Shown here: one piece after another, positions 55,321-63,712 of the stretch | Layout of the letters: each line of letters begins with the position of its first letter | How positions within the stretch are numbered: position 1 is the stretch's first letter | Assembly: GCF_025290835.2 (NCBI RefSeq) | Contig: NZ_JAOCQD020000003.1 | Coordinates: 62,001 to 126,000, forward strand | Origin: Aquabacterium sp. OR-4 | GTDB taxonomy: Bacteria > Pseudomonadota > Gammaproteobacteria > Burkholderiales > Burkholderiaceae_C | Length of the DNA stretch: 64,000 nucleotides | Reading direction: 5' to 3' | Position numbers and translations under genes: made by a program | The notes under the pieces: generated by a model | Told to the model about the DNA's origin: nothing | The model's input: only the letters and a program-made list of their open reading frames with translations | Database searches by the model: none

Positions 55321-57317
55321 GCGGCAAGCAGCGCCGCCTGCGGCGCGTGGGGGTCGGGTGCCGCCAGGGCAGGCTCCGGCGGTGGCAGATGGCGCAGCGG
55401 CGTGAGCCGCAGCGTGGGCAGCAGTTCGTGGAACGACAGCACGGGGAGGTCGAAGCATTCGGTCTCGAGCAGCTTGCGCAGATGCCAGCGCAGGTCGATG
55501 GCGCAGACCACGGCCTGGGCCTGCAGCGCCTGCGCCTGGGCCTGCACATCGGCCACCAGCTGGCGCGCCAGATCGGGCGCCAGCGCCAGCTGGCTGACCC
55601 CGCCGCTGACATGCAGGCACTGGCGCAGCTGGGTTTCCAGCTCGGGGCTCAGCAGCAGGGCCTGCAGCTCGCCGCCGGGGCACAAGCGGTGGTGGGTCTG
55701 GCGGCGCAGCGCAATGCGGGTCATCTCGGTGAGCGCCTGCACATCCTTCTCGCGCTGGCTGGCCTCGGCCAGGGCCTCGAGGATGTCGCGCAGGTTGCGG
55801 ATCGACACCTCCTCCGAGGCCAGGCGGCGCAGCACCTCGCTGACCTTCTGCACCGGCAGCGCACGCAGCACCTCCTTGACCACATCGGCCAGCTCGGCCT
55901 GGGCCCGGGCGAGCATCTCGCTGGTCTCCTGGATGCCGATGAACAGCGCCGCATGCCGGCGCAGCGCCTGGCGCACGCCCGCGGCCAGCTGCTGCGCGTC
56001 GGTGCTGCCGGCCACCGCGGCCAGCGGCACCTCATGGGCCAGCAGGCGCCAGCCGTCGTGGCCGGGGCGGCCATGCAGGCTCAGGCGCGGCAGCGGCAGG
56101 CCCTGGTCGATCTGCAGCGCATCGAGCATGGCCTCGATCTCGCGCGCCACCGCCACGCCGCCATCGGCCAGCAGCGCCTGCGGCAGCTCCAGCAGCAGCG
56201 GCACCGAGGGGCGCAGCCGCGGCGGCACGGTCTTGATCACGGCCGGTGCGGCCTGCGCGCGCTGCGGGCGCAGCGCCGGCCAGTGGCGCGACAGCCAGTC
56301 GCGCCCGCCCGGGGTCAGCGACAGGCCGGCACCGCCGAACACCAGGCCCAGCAGGCCGAACACCAGCGGCGGAAAGCCCGGCACCGTGGCCAGCAGCAGG
56401 CAGATGCCGCCGGCCATCAGGTGCACCCGCGGCTTGGCCGCCAGCTGCTTGCGGATGGCGTCGCCCAGGTGGCGGTCGTTTTCGTCGTCGTTGGTGCGGG
56501 TGACCAGCAGGCCGGCGGCCATGGCGCCCAGCAGGGCCGGGATCTGCGCCACCATGCCCTCGCCGATGGTCAGGATGGAGTAGCGGTGCACCGCGTCGGC
56601 CAGGCTCAGGTCCTGCTGCAGCACGCCGATGGCCAGGCCGCCCAGCAGGTTGATCAGGATGATCACGATGCCGGCAATGGCGTCGCCCTTGACGAACTTC
56701 ATCGCGCCGTCGAGGCTGCCGTGCAGCTTGCTCTCCAGCTCGAGCGAGCGGCGGCGGCGCTTGGCCTCGTCCTTGTCGATCAGGCCCGAGCGCAGGTCGC
56801 TGTCGATCGACAGCTGCTTGCCCGGCATGGCGTCCAGCGAGAAGCGCGCGGCCACCTCGGCCACCCGCTCGGCGCCCTTGGCGATGACGATGAACTGCAC
56901 CACGGTGATGATCAGAAACACCACCAGGCCCACCACCAGGCTGCCGCCGGCCACCATCTTGCCGAAGGTGGCGATGATGTGGCCGCCATCGGCATGCAGC
57001 AGGATCAGCCGCGTGGTGGCGATCGACAGCGACAGCCGAAACAGCGTGGTCATCAGCAGCACGCTGGGAAACACCGAGAACTCCAGCGGCCCGCTCACGT
57101 ACACCGCGACCAGCAGCAGCACCAGGCCCGAGGCGATGTTCACCGCCACCAGCAGGTCGATCAGCCACAGCGGCAGCGGCAGCACCATCAGCGCCACGAT
57201 GGCCACGATGCCGGCCACCAGAAACAGGTCGCTGAAGCGGGCGATCAGGCCCTCGCGTGGCCGGTCGGCCACGGCAAAGTAGCCGACCATGCCGCCGGCG
57301 GGCTTGCCGCCGCTCAT
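55317..57317 (-). CDS. sctV: Type III export gate protein SctV
   Basis: 666 residues from the ATG at 57317. About eight membrane helices in the first 330 residues, with FPSVLLMTTLFRLSLSIATT and the conserved SIDSDLRSGLIDKDEAKRRR loop, then the cytoplasmic ring domain (VSIRNLRDILEALAEASQRE, LSFHELLPTLRLTPL). Overlaps the transglycosylase stop and the sctC start by 4 bases each. Confidence 0.96.
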   Translation of the reverse strand: MSGGKPAGGMVGYFAVADRPREGLIARFSDLFLVAGIVAIVALMVLPLPLWLIDLLVAVNIASGLVLLLVAVYVSGPLEFSVFPSVLLMTTLFRLSLSIATTRLILLHADGGHIIATFGKMVAGGSLVVGLVVFLIITVVQFIVIAKGAERVAEVAARFSLDAMPGKQLSIDSDLRSGLIDKDEAKRRRRSLELESKLHGSLDGAMKFVKGDAIAGIVIILINLLGGLAIGVLQQDLSLADAVHRYSILTIGEGMVAQIPALLGAMAAGLLVTRTNDDENDRHLGDAIRKQLAAKPRVHLMAGGICLLLATVPGFPPLVFGLLGLVFGGAGLSLTPGGRDWLSRHWPALRPQRAQAAPAVIKTVPPRLRPSVPLLLELPQALLADGGVAVAREIEAMLDALQIDQGLPLPRLSLHGRPGHDGWRLLAHEVPLAAVAGSTDAQQLAAGVRQALRRHAALFIGIQETSEMLARAQAELADVVKEVLRALPVQKVSEVLRRLASEEVSIRNLRDILEALAEASQREKDVQALTEMTRIALRRQTHHRLCPGGELQALLLSPELETQLRQCLHVSGGVSQLALAPDLARQLVADVQAQAQALQAQAVVCAIDLRWHLRKLLETECFDLPVLSFHELLPTLRLTPLRHLPPPEPALAAPDPHAPQAALLAA

Positions 57318-58180
57318 GCCGCGCCCCCGCCCAGCTGCTGGCGCAGGTGGCTGTACACCGCCATCACGTTGCGCACATAGGCCTGGGTCTCGGCATAGGG
57401 CGGTATGCGCCGGCCATGGCGCTCGACCGCGCCCTCGCCGGCGTTGTAGGCGGCCAGCACCAGGCGCAGGTCGTTGCCGAAGCGCGCCTGCAGCCGCTTG
57501 AGGTAGCGGGCCGAGGCCTCCAGGTTGGCCTGGGGCGTGAGCAGCGCGCGGTCGGCATCGGCGATGCCCATGCTGCGCCCGGTGGCGGGCATCACCTGCA
57601 TCAGCCCGCGGGCCCCGGCCGGCGAGATGGCCTGGCTCTGGTGGCGCGACTCCACATGCGCCAGCGCATGCAGCAGCAGCGGGTCGATGTCGTGGCGGCG
57701 GGCCACATCGGCCATCAGCGGCACCAGGGCCCGGATGCGCTCGCGGGCCGGGCCGTCCTGCGCACGCAGCGGCCGCCGCTCGGCCGGCAGCGGCCCGCGG
57801 GGCGCTGCCGCCAGGGCCAGGCCCTGGCGGCCGGCCGCCGGGTTGGCGGTGGGTGTTGCCGTGGGTGTGGGTGCGGGTGCGGGTGCGCTTGTCGCTGAGG
57901 GCATGGGTGCCGCGGCGTTGCCGCGCGTGTGGCCCCAGGCTGCGCTGCCGGCACCGTCGGGCGTGCGGGCCTCCAGCGTGACGCACAGGCGCTGGGCCAG
58001 GGCAAAGCCACGCGGGCCGGTGGGCTCGGCGGGAGCGGGCTCGGGCTCGGCCTCGGCCTGCATCAGCGCCTCGAGCCGGGCCAGGCCGTGCATGCCGTCG
58101 CAGCGGTTGGCGGCGGCATGGGCTGACGCGCTGACGGTGGTGGCCATCAGCAGCGCGGCAATGCGGCGGGGGCAAGGCAC
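57314..58180 (-). CDS. T3SS-associated lytic transglycosylase
   Basis: 288 residues from the GTG at 58180, with AGGA about nine bases upstream, chosen because the signal peptide (RRIAALLMATTVSASAHAAA) starts there. The C-terminal half is an SLT domain: LLHALAHVESRHQSQAISPA with catalytic Glu, GARGLMQVMPATG and VLAAYNAGEGAVERHG. The Pro/Ala linker is low complexity. It opens peptidoglycan for injectisome assembly, like IagB/HpaH, and is the first gene of the minus-strand operon. Confidence 0.88.
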   Translation of the reverse strand: MPCPRRIAALLMATTVSASAHAAANRCDGMHGLARLEALMQAEAEPEPAPAEPTGPRGFALAQRLCVTLEARTPDGAGSAAWGHTRGNAAAPMPSATSAPAPAPTPTATPTANPAAGRQGLALAAAPRGPLPAERRPLRAQDGPARERIRALVPLMADVARRHDIDPLLLHALAHVESRHQSQAISPAGARGLMQVMPATGRSMGIADADRALLTPQANLEASARYLKRLQARFGNDLRLVLAAYNAGEGAVERHGRRIPPYAETQAYVRNVMAVYSHLRQQLGGGAA

Positions 58181-58424
58181 GGTGGCGGATTCCTGCGGTG
58201 AGAAGCGCCGGACTATGCGTGTGCCGATTGCCGCGCCGATGACCCATGCAAGCCAACGTAACCGGCCGGCCGATGGCCGCGACTTCTGCCCCTTGATATG
58301 GGCGACATGCACCCCCCCTGGATACGCACGGCTACATCTGCTACGGCAATACAGACGAAATACGCGGCATCGTTCGAACCCTGAACCACGCAGCAGCAGT
58401 ACCCGGCCACCGGGTCGTGACGAC
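58181..58424. promoter_or_regulatory. Divergent promoter region of the T3SS locus
   Basis: The 244 bases between the transglycosylase and sctU are the only place for promoters of both injectisome operons. Two CGAA tetramers (58356-58359 and 58375-58378) lie 15 bases apart, so the minus strand reads TTCG-N15-TTCG. The known Hrp2 hrp_II/PIP element has N16 between TTCG cores. The second tetramer is part of TTCGAA. Confidence 0.4.
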
Positions 58425-59645
58425 ATGGCCGACGACAGCGGCGACAAAACCGAACAGCCCACCGCCAAGCGCCTGCAGGACGCCCGCAAGAAGGGCGACG
58501 TGGCCAAGAGCAAGGACCTCACCAGCACCGCCACGCTGCTCACCTGGCTGGTGATGGGTGCGCTGTGCCTGGGCCTGGCCGCCGAGCGCAGCGCGGCCCT
58601 GTGCAACAGCCTGCTGGCCCGCATCGGCCAGGGCTGGCAGGCGCAGGAGTTCGGTCACGTGGCGGTCATGCTGGGCTGGCAGAGCGCCGAGCTGGCGGTG
58701 CTGCTGGTGGCCTTGCTGCTGGTGCCGGTGGCCCTGCTGGGCGTGCTGGTCGAGTACCTGCAGGCCGGCCCGGTGATGAGCTTCGAGAAGCTCGCGCCCA
58801 AGCTCTCGCACCTGAACCCGGCCGAGGGCATCAAGCGCATGTTCTCGCTGGACAACCTGATGGAGCTGTTCAAGGGCATCCTCAAGACCGCCCTGCTGCT
58901 GGCCATCGGCTGGGGCGTGGCGCACACCCTGCTGCCCGATGCAATGCGCCTGGCCCAGGGCGTCGACCGGCCGGTGCAGCACCTGGGCGGCCTGGTGTGG
59001 CAGGCCACCGTCAGCACCCTGGCCTGGACCGTGGGTGTGTTTGCCGCGGTGGCCGCGCTCGACACGCTGTGGACCCGCCACCGCTACACCAAGAAGCTGC
59101 GCATGAGCCTGCGCGACATCAAGCAGGAGATGAAGGACAACGAGGGCGACCCGCTGCTCAAGCACCAGCGCAAGCAGGCCCATGCCGAGTGGAGCCAGCG
59201 CAACCAGGCCGCCGCCGCGCGCGGTGCCAATGCCCTGGTGGTGAACCCCACGCATGTGGCCGTGGCCATCGACTTCGAGCCCGGCCGCTGCCCGGTGCCC
59301 ACGGTCAGCGCCAAGGGCGAGGGCCATGTGGCCCGGGCCATGCGCGAGGCCGCCGAGCAGGCCGGCGTGCCCATCGTGCGCAACGTGCCGCTGGCGCGCG
59401 AACTGCTGGCGCGCTGCGAAGAAGGCGAGGTGATCCCGCCCGACCTGTTTGACGTGCTGGCCGAGGTGATCGTGTGGGCCGACAGCGTGCGCGAGCAGCT
59501 GCGCTGGGAGGCGCATTGCGCCGATCCGCACCAGCGCCACCCGGCCACGCCGCCGCCGCCGCCACCACCACGCCGCCGGGCCGCCCCGGGCGAAGACCTC
59601 ACCGTGCACCCCAACCCGCAAACGCCCTCGCCATGCCCGACCTGA
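58425..59645 (+). CDS. sctU: Type III export switch protein SctU
   Basis: 406 residues from the ATG at 58425. Typical start KTEQPTAKRLQDARKKGDVA, four membrane helices, and the autocleavage motif NPTH at 274-277 followed by VAVAIDFEPGRCPVPTVSAK. The C-terminal tail of about 50 residues is Pro/Arg-rich and longer than usual. SctU switches export from needle to translocator or effector substrates. Its last 13 bases overlap the FliO-like gene. Confidence 0.95.
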   Translation: MADDSGDKTEQPTAKRLQDARKKGDVAKSKDLTSTATLLTWLVMGALCLGLAAERSAALCNSLLARIGQGWQAQEFGHVAVMLGWQSAELAVLLVALLLVPVALLGVLVEYLQAGPVMSFEKLAPKLSHLNPAEGIKRMFSLDNLMELFKGILKTALLLAIGWGVAHTLLPDAMRLAQGVDRPVQHLGGLVWQATVSTLAWTVGVFAAVAALDTLWTRHRYTKKLRMSLRDIKQEMKDNEGDPLLKHQRKQAHAEWSQRNQAAAARGANALVVNPTHVAVAIDFEPGRCPVPTVSAKGEGHVARAMREAAEQAGVPIVRNVPLARELLARCEEGEVIPPDLFDVLAEVIVWADSVREQLRWEAHCADPHQRHPATPPPPPPPRRRAAPGEDLTVHPNPQTPSPCPT

Positions 59646-59941
59646 TGCGCAACCTGGCCAGCACGGTGCTGGCGCTGGCCTTCGTGCTGCTGCTGGCCTG
59701 GGGGCTGCTGCGCGGCTGGCGGCGCCTGCAGGCCCTGGGCCTGAAGCCGGCGGCCGATGCCGGCGCGGCGCTGCACTTCGTGCGTGCGCTGCCGGTGGGT
59801 GCACGCGAACGCGTGGTGCTGATCGATCACGCCGGCGAGCGCTGGATGCTGGGCGTGACCGCCGGCGGCATCAGCCTGCTGGCGCGCCTTCCGCAACCGG
59901 CTGCGGCCCCGGCCGCGGTCGACACCCGCGCCAGGCCATGA
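59633..59941 (+). CDS. FliO-like small membrane protein beside sctU
   Basis: 102 residues from the ATG at 59633, inside the end of sctU. One N-terminal membrane helix (ASTVLALAFVLLLAWGLLRG), then a small beta domain (LHFVRALPVGARERVVLIDH, GERWMLGVTAGGISLLARLP) that matches the FliO/FliZ pattern. FliO helps assemble the FliPQR gate in flagella. Injectisomes normally lack it, so its place between sctU and the acetyltransferase is notable. The next gene starts on its stop (ATGA). Confidence 0.75.
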   Translation: MPDLMRNLASTVLALAFVLLLAWGLLRGWRRLQALGLKPAADAGAALHFVRALPVGARERVVLIDHAGERWMLGVTAGGISLLARLPQPAAAPAAVDTRARP

Positions 59942-60744
59942 GTGCGCCGGGCCGCTCCCCAGCACGAAACCCGGAGTGCACCGCGCAGCGACATCCCATG
60001 ACCCATCTGCCCTTTCAGCACCGCAGCGCCACCCTGCAGCTGCGCGAGTTTCTGCCCGGCGACGCGGCCGACATCCAGATCCTGCATGCCGATGCCCGCG
60101 TGCGCGCCCTGCTGACCGACACCCATCCGCTGCAGGACGCCGCCTGCGCGCGCGACTTCGTGGCCTGCCTGGCCGACTTCTACCGGCGCCATCCGGGCCT
60201 GGGCATCTGGCGCTGCGCCGCGCAGGCGCCGACCACCGGGCCGACCACCGGGCCGACCACCGGGCCGACCACCGGGCCGACCACCGGGCCGGCCGCCGCA
60301 CCGGCTGCCCGGCCCGCGGGTGGCTGCGTTTTTGCCGGCTGGTTCAGCCTGATGCCCATGCACCGCTCGCGCGCCAGCAGCCAGCTGGGCGTGGGGCGCG
60401 ACGATGTCGAGCTGGGCAGCCGCCTGATGCCCCCGCACTGGGGCGGTGGCCTGGCCCTGCGCGGCGGCGAGGTGCTGCTCAACCATGCCTTCACCGCCCT
60501 GGGCCTGAGCCGCGTGTGGGGCGTGTGCCACCCCGACAACCGCAGCGCCCGCGCCTGCCTGCAGGCGCTGGGCTTTGGCTTGCGTGGCCTGGCCCCTTAC
60601 GAGGGCCAGCTGTCGCAGCACCATGCGCTGGAGGCCGGCACCTGGGCACAGGTGCGCTCGCTGCGCCTGCGCGAGCGGCTGCGCACGCTGCGCGGCGGCG
60701 CGTCCCAGCCACTGCCGGTGGCCGCCGAGTGCGGTCAACCCTAG
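59938..60744 (+). CDS. GNAT-family acetyltransferase (RimJ/RimL type)
   Basis: 268 residues from the ATG at 59938, which overlaps the previous stop; the ATG at 59998, where similarity begins, is an alternative. GNAT features: LQLREFLPGDAADIQILHAD, ELGSRLMPPHWGGGLALRGG, and VWGVCHPDNRSARACLQALG. Five 12-base repeats insert (TTGP)5 between strands. Cotranscription with sctU suggests a role in modifying an injectisome protein, but no substrate is evident. Confidence 0.8.
   Translation: MSAPGRSPARNPECTAQRHPMTHLPFQHRSATLQLREFLPGDAADIQILHADARVRALLTDTHPLQDAACARDFVACLADFYRRHPGLGIWRCAAQAPTTGPTTGPTTGPTTGPTTGPAAAPAARPAGGCVFAGWFSLMPMHRSRASSQLGVGRDDVELGSRLMPPHWGGGLALRGGEVLLNHAFTALGLSRVWGVCHPDNRSARACLQALGFGLRGLAPYEGQLSQHHALEAGTWAQVRSLRLRERLRTLRGGASQPLPVAAECGQP
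60231..60290. repeat. Five exact 12-bp tandem repeats in the acetyltransferase gene
   Basis: GACCACCGGGCC occurs five times in a row (60231-60290) and encodes Thr-Thr-Gly-Pro five times. The units are identical, so slippage could change copy number without breaking the frame. Confidence 0.95.
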
Positions 60745-60976
60745 CCGCTCACATCTCGAAATAGTGCCAGCCCTGAATGGCCCCCCTGCCCGTTGCCCCG
60801 TTTAATCCATCCTGTCCACGCCGCAGAGTTTGCATGCCGAACCTTGACGACAAGACATGCAGCGATACCGGTCCGTTCAGCTTCGGTCGCACCCGGGATC
60901 AATGCCTCTCCGTCTCAATCCATCCATTCCTGCGGCGCCTTGCGCCGCGAACCTGAACTTTCAATTGGAGATCAAC

Positions 60977-61663
60977 ATGGGATCAGCAGTCAGCAGCATT
61001 CTGGGCGGTGGCGGCTCGGGTGGCATCCTGGGCGCCGTGGGCGGCATCGTCGGTGGCGTGCTGGGCGGGCCGCTCGGCTCGATGATCGGCCAGGCCATCG
61101 GCGGCATGCTGCAGCAAGCCGTCGGCGAGGCCACCACGCAGGCCGTCGACACGCTGCAAAAGGAACATGGCATGCCCAAGTTCCTGGCCAACGAGGTCAA
61201 GTCGAAGATCCAGGAAGCCGTGCAGCAGATGCTGGGCGAAAGCCAGCAGGGCGTGACGCCGGAAGCGGCGGGCCAGGCCAAGGAGATCGCCGGTGACTGG
61301 ATGACCCAGTTCATCCAGGACGCCGCCAAGCAGATCGTGGCCGAAGCCACCAAGGAGCTGAAGGGCGAAGGCAAGGGCAGCAGCGGCAAGGCGAGCGGCG
61401 AGAGCTGGCTGGTGGCCATTGCCAAGGCCATGGGCAGCGTGATGGGTGACCGGGCCGCCAAGCTGGTGGACCTGTCGCAGCGCATGACGCAGACCAAGAC
61501 CGGCGGCAGCTCCGACGCCCAGCAGGCCGCGGCCAAGGAAATGCAGACCCTCAACGCCGAGTTCCAGGCCACCACGCAGGAGTTCAACCTGCTGCAGAAC
61601 ACGATGTCGACGGCCTTGAAGTCGATCGGTGAAGCCATGTCCAGCGTGGCCCGCAAGCAGTAA
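60977..61663 (+). CDS. Gly-rich Cys-free protein, candidate T3SS-secreted filament or harpin-like protein
   Basis: 228 residues from the ATG at 60977 with TTGGAG six bases upstream. The N-terminus is a Gly-zipper-like segment (GGILGAVGGIVGGVLGGPLG). The rest is Lys/Glu/Gln helix with no Cys, ending LNAEFQATTQEFNLLQNTMS then TALKSIGEAMSSVARKQ. The last 17 residues share 8 identities with the end of the needle candidate at 51947-52243. No Sec signal. Features fit a type III secreted structural or harpin-like protein. A strong terminator follows, and the 232-base upstream gap suggests its own promoter. Confidence 0.6.
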   Translation: MGSAVSSILGGGGSGGILGAVGGIVGGVLGGPLGSMIGQAIGGMLQQAVGEATTQAVDTLQKEHGMPKFLANEVKSKIQEAVQQMLGESQQGVTPEAAGQAKEIAGDWMTQFIQDAAKQIVAEATKELKGEGKGSSGKASGESWLVAIAKAMGSVMGDRAAKLVDLSQRMTQTKTGGSSDAQQAAAKEMQTLNAEFQATTQEFNLLQNTMSTALKSIGEAMSSVARKQ

Positions 61664-61680
61664 TCCACTGCTCCCTCCGA

Positions 61681-61708
61681 GCCCAGGGCGCCTCACGGCG
61701 CCCTGGGC
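61681..61708 (+). terminator. Rho-independent terminator
   Basis: GCCCAGGGCGCC and its exact complement form a 12-bp stem with loop TCAC (61693-61696), followed by TTCTGTCCTTT. It begins 17 bases after the stop of the Gly-rich protein gene. Confidence 0.85.
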
Positions 61709-61736
61709 TTCTGTCCTTTCAGATCATGGATCCGTC

Positions 61737-62903
61737 ATGGTGAACTTCCGACAACTTTCCCTGTCCATCGCCGTCTTGCTCGCCGGGTGCGGCGGGGGCG
61801 GCGGCGGTGGTGACGCCGCCGCGCCGTCCACCCCGTCGCAGACCCCGGGTGTCGCGTTCACCAGCTACCAGAAGACCACCCTGCCGGGCCGCCTGCTGAT
61901 GAACGCGCCCTTGGGCTCGCAGGCGGTGCTGCTCAACCTGACGACGGGCCAGCGCCAGGAGCTGCCGCACACGGCGGGCAGCACGGTGGACAGCGACGAA
62001 TGGTCGGTGAGCGACGATGGCGGCCTGCTGCTGCGCTGGAACCGCGACACCAATGCCGGCTACCCGCTGCAGCAGTTCGATAGCACGACGCTGCAGCCGC
62101 TGGGCACGGCCGCCACGCTGACGGCCGGCCTGGGCTCGCATGACCTGAAGCTGAGCAAGGACCGCAAGTACCTGCTGGCGCAGATCGACGGCGGCCTGCC
62201 CAGCTTCGAGACCCGGCTGACGGTGCTGGACGCCGGCACGCTGGCCACGGTCAAGCGCGGCTCATTGCTGGATGGCGAGAGCGTGGTGGCCGATCCGCAG
62301 GCCTGGCTGCCCGACGGCCGCTATGTCTACCTGGTGGGGCGCAAGCTGTATGCCTCAGGGCCGGGCGAGTCGACCGCCCAGTTGCTGGCCACGCTGGATC
62401 TGCCGGCCAATGACGCGAGCGGCAGCGCGGCGGTCGCGGGCCAATCCGACCTGGTCGTCAGCCCCGATGGCACACAGGTGGCCTTCACCTGGAACGAAGC
62501 GCGGGCCGGCAATGCGGCCACGGTGGACACGCATGTCTACACCGCCCGGCTGGACGGCAGCGCATTGAAGAAGATCACCGAGGTGGCCGACGCCACCGAC
62601 CCCGTTGCGCACAGCTTTGGCAGCCCGGTCTGGTCGCCCGACGGCAACTGGCTGGCCTTTGCCCTGTTCGTCAATGGCGCCACCAGCGCGCCGGTGTGGC
62701 CCGATGACCCGTACGGTGGCGCCAGGATCATCGGCACGACGGGCTGCGATGTCAGCCCGGTCTATGTGGTGCCGGCACAAACCGCCACCCAGCGCATCGG
62801 CCGCAGCAGCCTGCGCACCGATCTGGCCGTTCGCGTGCAGGCCACCGCCGCCGGCAGCGCGCAGTGGGTGAGCAGCTGCTCGCGCTTCAAGTGGCTGTCG
62901 TGA
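61737..62903 (+). CDS. Lipoprotein with TolB-like beta-propeller
   Basis: 388 residues from the ATG at 61737. Signal with lipobox VLLAGC, then a Gly run and Thr/Ser linker. Repeating blade-like motifs follow: SDEWSVSDDGGLLLRWNRDT, LVVSPDGTQVAFTW and SPVWSPDGNWLAFALF, as in TolB/WD40-like propellers. Likely anchored in the outer membrane or periplasm; ligand unknown. Not clearly part of the injectisome because a terminator separates them. Confidence 0.75.
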   Translation: MVNFRQLSLSIAVLLAGCGGGGGGGDAAAPSTPSQTPGVAFTSYQKTTLPGRLLMNAPLGSQAVLLNLTTGQRQELPHTAGSTVDSDEWSVSDDGGLLLRWNRDTNAGYPLQQFDSTTLQPLGTAATLTAGLGSHDLKLSKDRKYLLAQIDGGLPSFETRLTVLDAGTLATVKRGSLLDGESVVADPQAWLPDGRYVYLVGRKLYASGPGESTAQLLATLDLPANDASGSAAVAGQSDLVVSPDGTQVAFTWNEARAGNAATVDTHVYTARLDGSALKKITEVADATDPVAHSFGSPVWSPDGNWLAFALFVNGATSAPVWPDDPYGGARIIGTTGCDVSPVYVVPAQTATQRIGRSSLRTDLAVRVQATAAGSAQWVSSCSRFKWLS

Positions 62904-63604
62904 TGAAGCGGGTGAGCGCCCTGATCGCCCGCGGCCTGCTCGGCGCCGTGGCCATGGCACCGGCGCTGGCGCTGGCCAACTACCCGTACATCGAGTTCGC
63001 GCAGTCCTACGCGGCGCCGATGTCCAACTTCATCAGCAACAGCTTCCTCAACCAGGAGGCCATGATCAACGCCACCCGCAGCGGTGCCCGGCCGGCGGCC
63101 GCGGTGGCGCGCCTGCCGCTGGGCCCACCGCGGGTGGCGCAAAGCGCGGCCGAGCTGGCCCAGGCGGCGCCGCAAGGCCAGCGCGAGCAGCTGCAGAAGG
63201 TCTACACCCGGCTGATGCCGGTGTACCAGCAGATCGAGCGCAAGCTGGGCTGGCCGCAGGACGATCTGCCTGGCGCCGTGGCGGCCGTGGTGGCCGGCAA
63301 CTACATGGTGATGAGCGGCACCGAGCTGAGCGACGCGGCGGTGACGGCCGCCGGCAACCAGCTGCGCGCCAGCGCCGTGATGCAGACCCGCCTGAGCGAG
63401 CTGAGCACCGGCGACCGGCGCCGGCTCTACGAGCAGTGCGCCATGCTGGGCACCTTCATGGCGGTGGCGATCAAGACGCTGCCGCAGCAGCAGGCCCATG
63501 TGGCCAGCCAGCTGCGCCAGTCGGCGCGCGAGAACCTGCGGGCCATCCTGGGGCCGGCGGCCGAGACCGTGCGCTTCACGCCGCAGGGCCTGCAGATGAA
63601 GTAA
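62903..63604 (+). CDS. Small exported protein of unknown function (possibly DUF6683-like)
   Basis: 233 residues from the ATG at 62903, which shares its A with the lipoprotein stop (TGATG), so the genes are coupled. Signal peptide to about residue 25 (LLGAVAMAPALALA). The helical body (AAVVAGNYMVMSGTELSDAA, LYEQCAMLGTFMAVAIKTLP) recalls proteins I associate with DUF6683, but I am unsure. The stop lies inside a 12-base tandem repeat. Confidence 0.65.
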   Translation: MKRVSALIARGLLGAVAMAPALALANYPYIEFAQSYAAPMSNFISNSFLNQEAMINATRSGARPAAAVARLPLGPPRVAQSAAELAQAAPQGQREQLQKVYTRLMPVYQQIERKLGWPQDDLPGAVAAVVAGNYMVMSGTELSDAAVTAAGNQLRASAVMQTRLSELSTGDRRRLYEQCAMLGTFMAVAIKTLPQQQAHVASQLRQSARENLRAILGPAAETVRFTPQGLQMK

Positions 63605-63658
63605 GGCGCAAAGTAACGCGCGAAGTAAGGCGCGAAGCAAGGCGCGAAGCAAGGCGCC
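63599..63658. repeat. Five 12-bp tandem repeats over a stop codon
   Basis: Units of AAGTAAGGCGCG type run from 63599 to 63658 with one to three changes each. The first unit carries the Lys-stop (AAG TAA) that ends the exported protein, and the second and third repeat it. Confidence 0.9.
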
Positions 63659-63712
63659 GGCACCCGCAAGGGGTGAATGAACGGCCCGCGCTGCAGGTCA
63701 GTTCGCAGCGCA

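Noticed and set aside
40673..59941. Flagellar export system instead of an injectisome
   Set aside because: A secretin (SctC), SctD and lipoprotein SctJ with lipobox are present, and no flagellin, hook or basal-body rod genes are seen. The FliO-like gene alone does not change this.
60231..60290. Regular tandem repeats as a CRISPR array
   Set aside because: Units are contiguous 12-mers with no spacers and encode Thr-Thr-Gly-Pro in frame; no cas genes are near.
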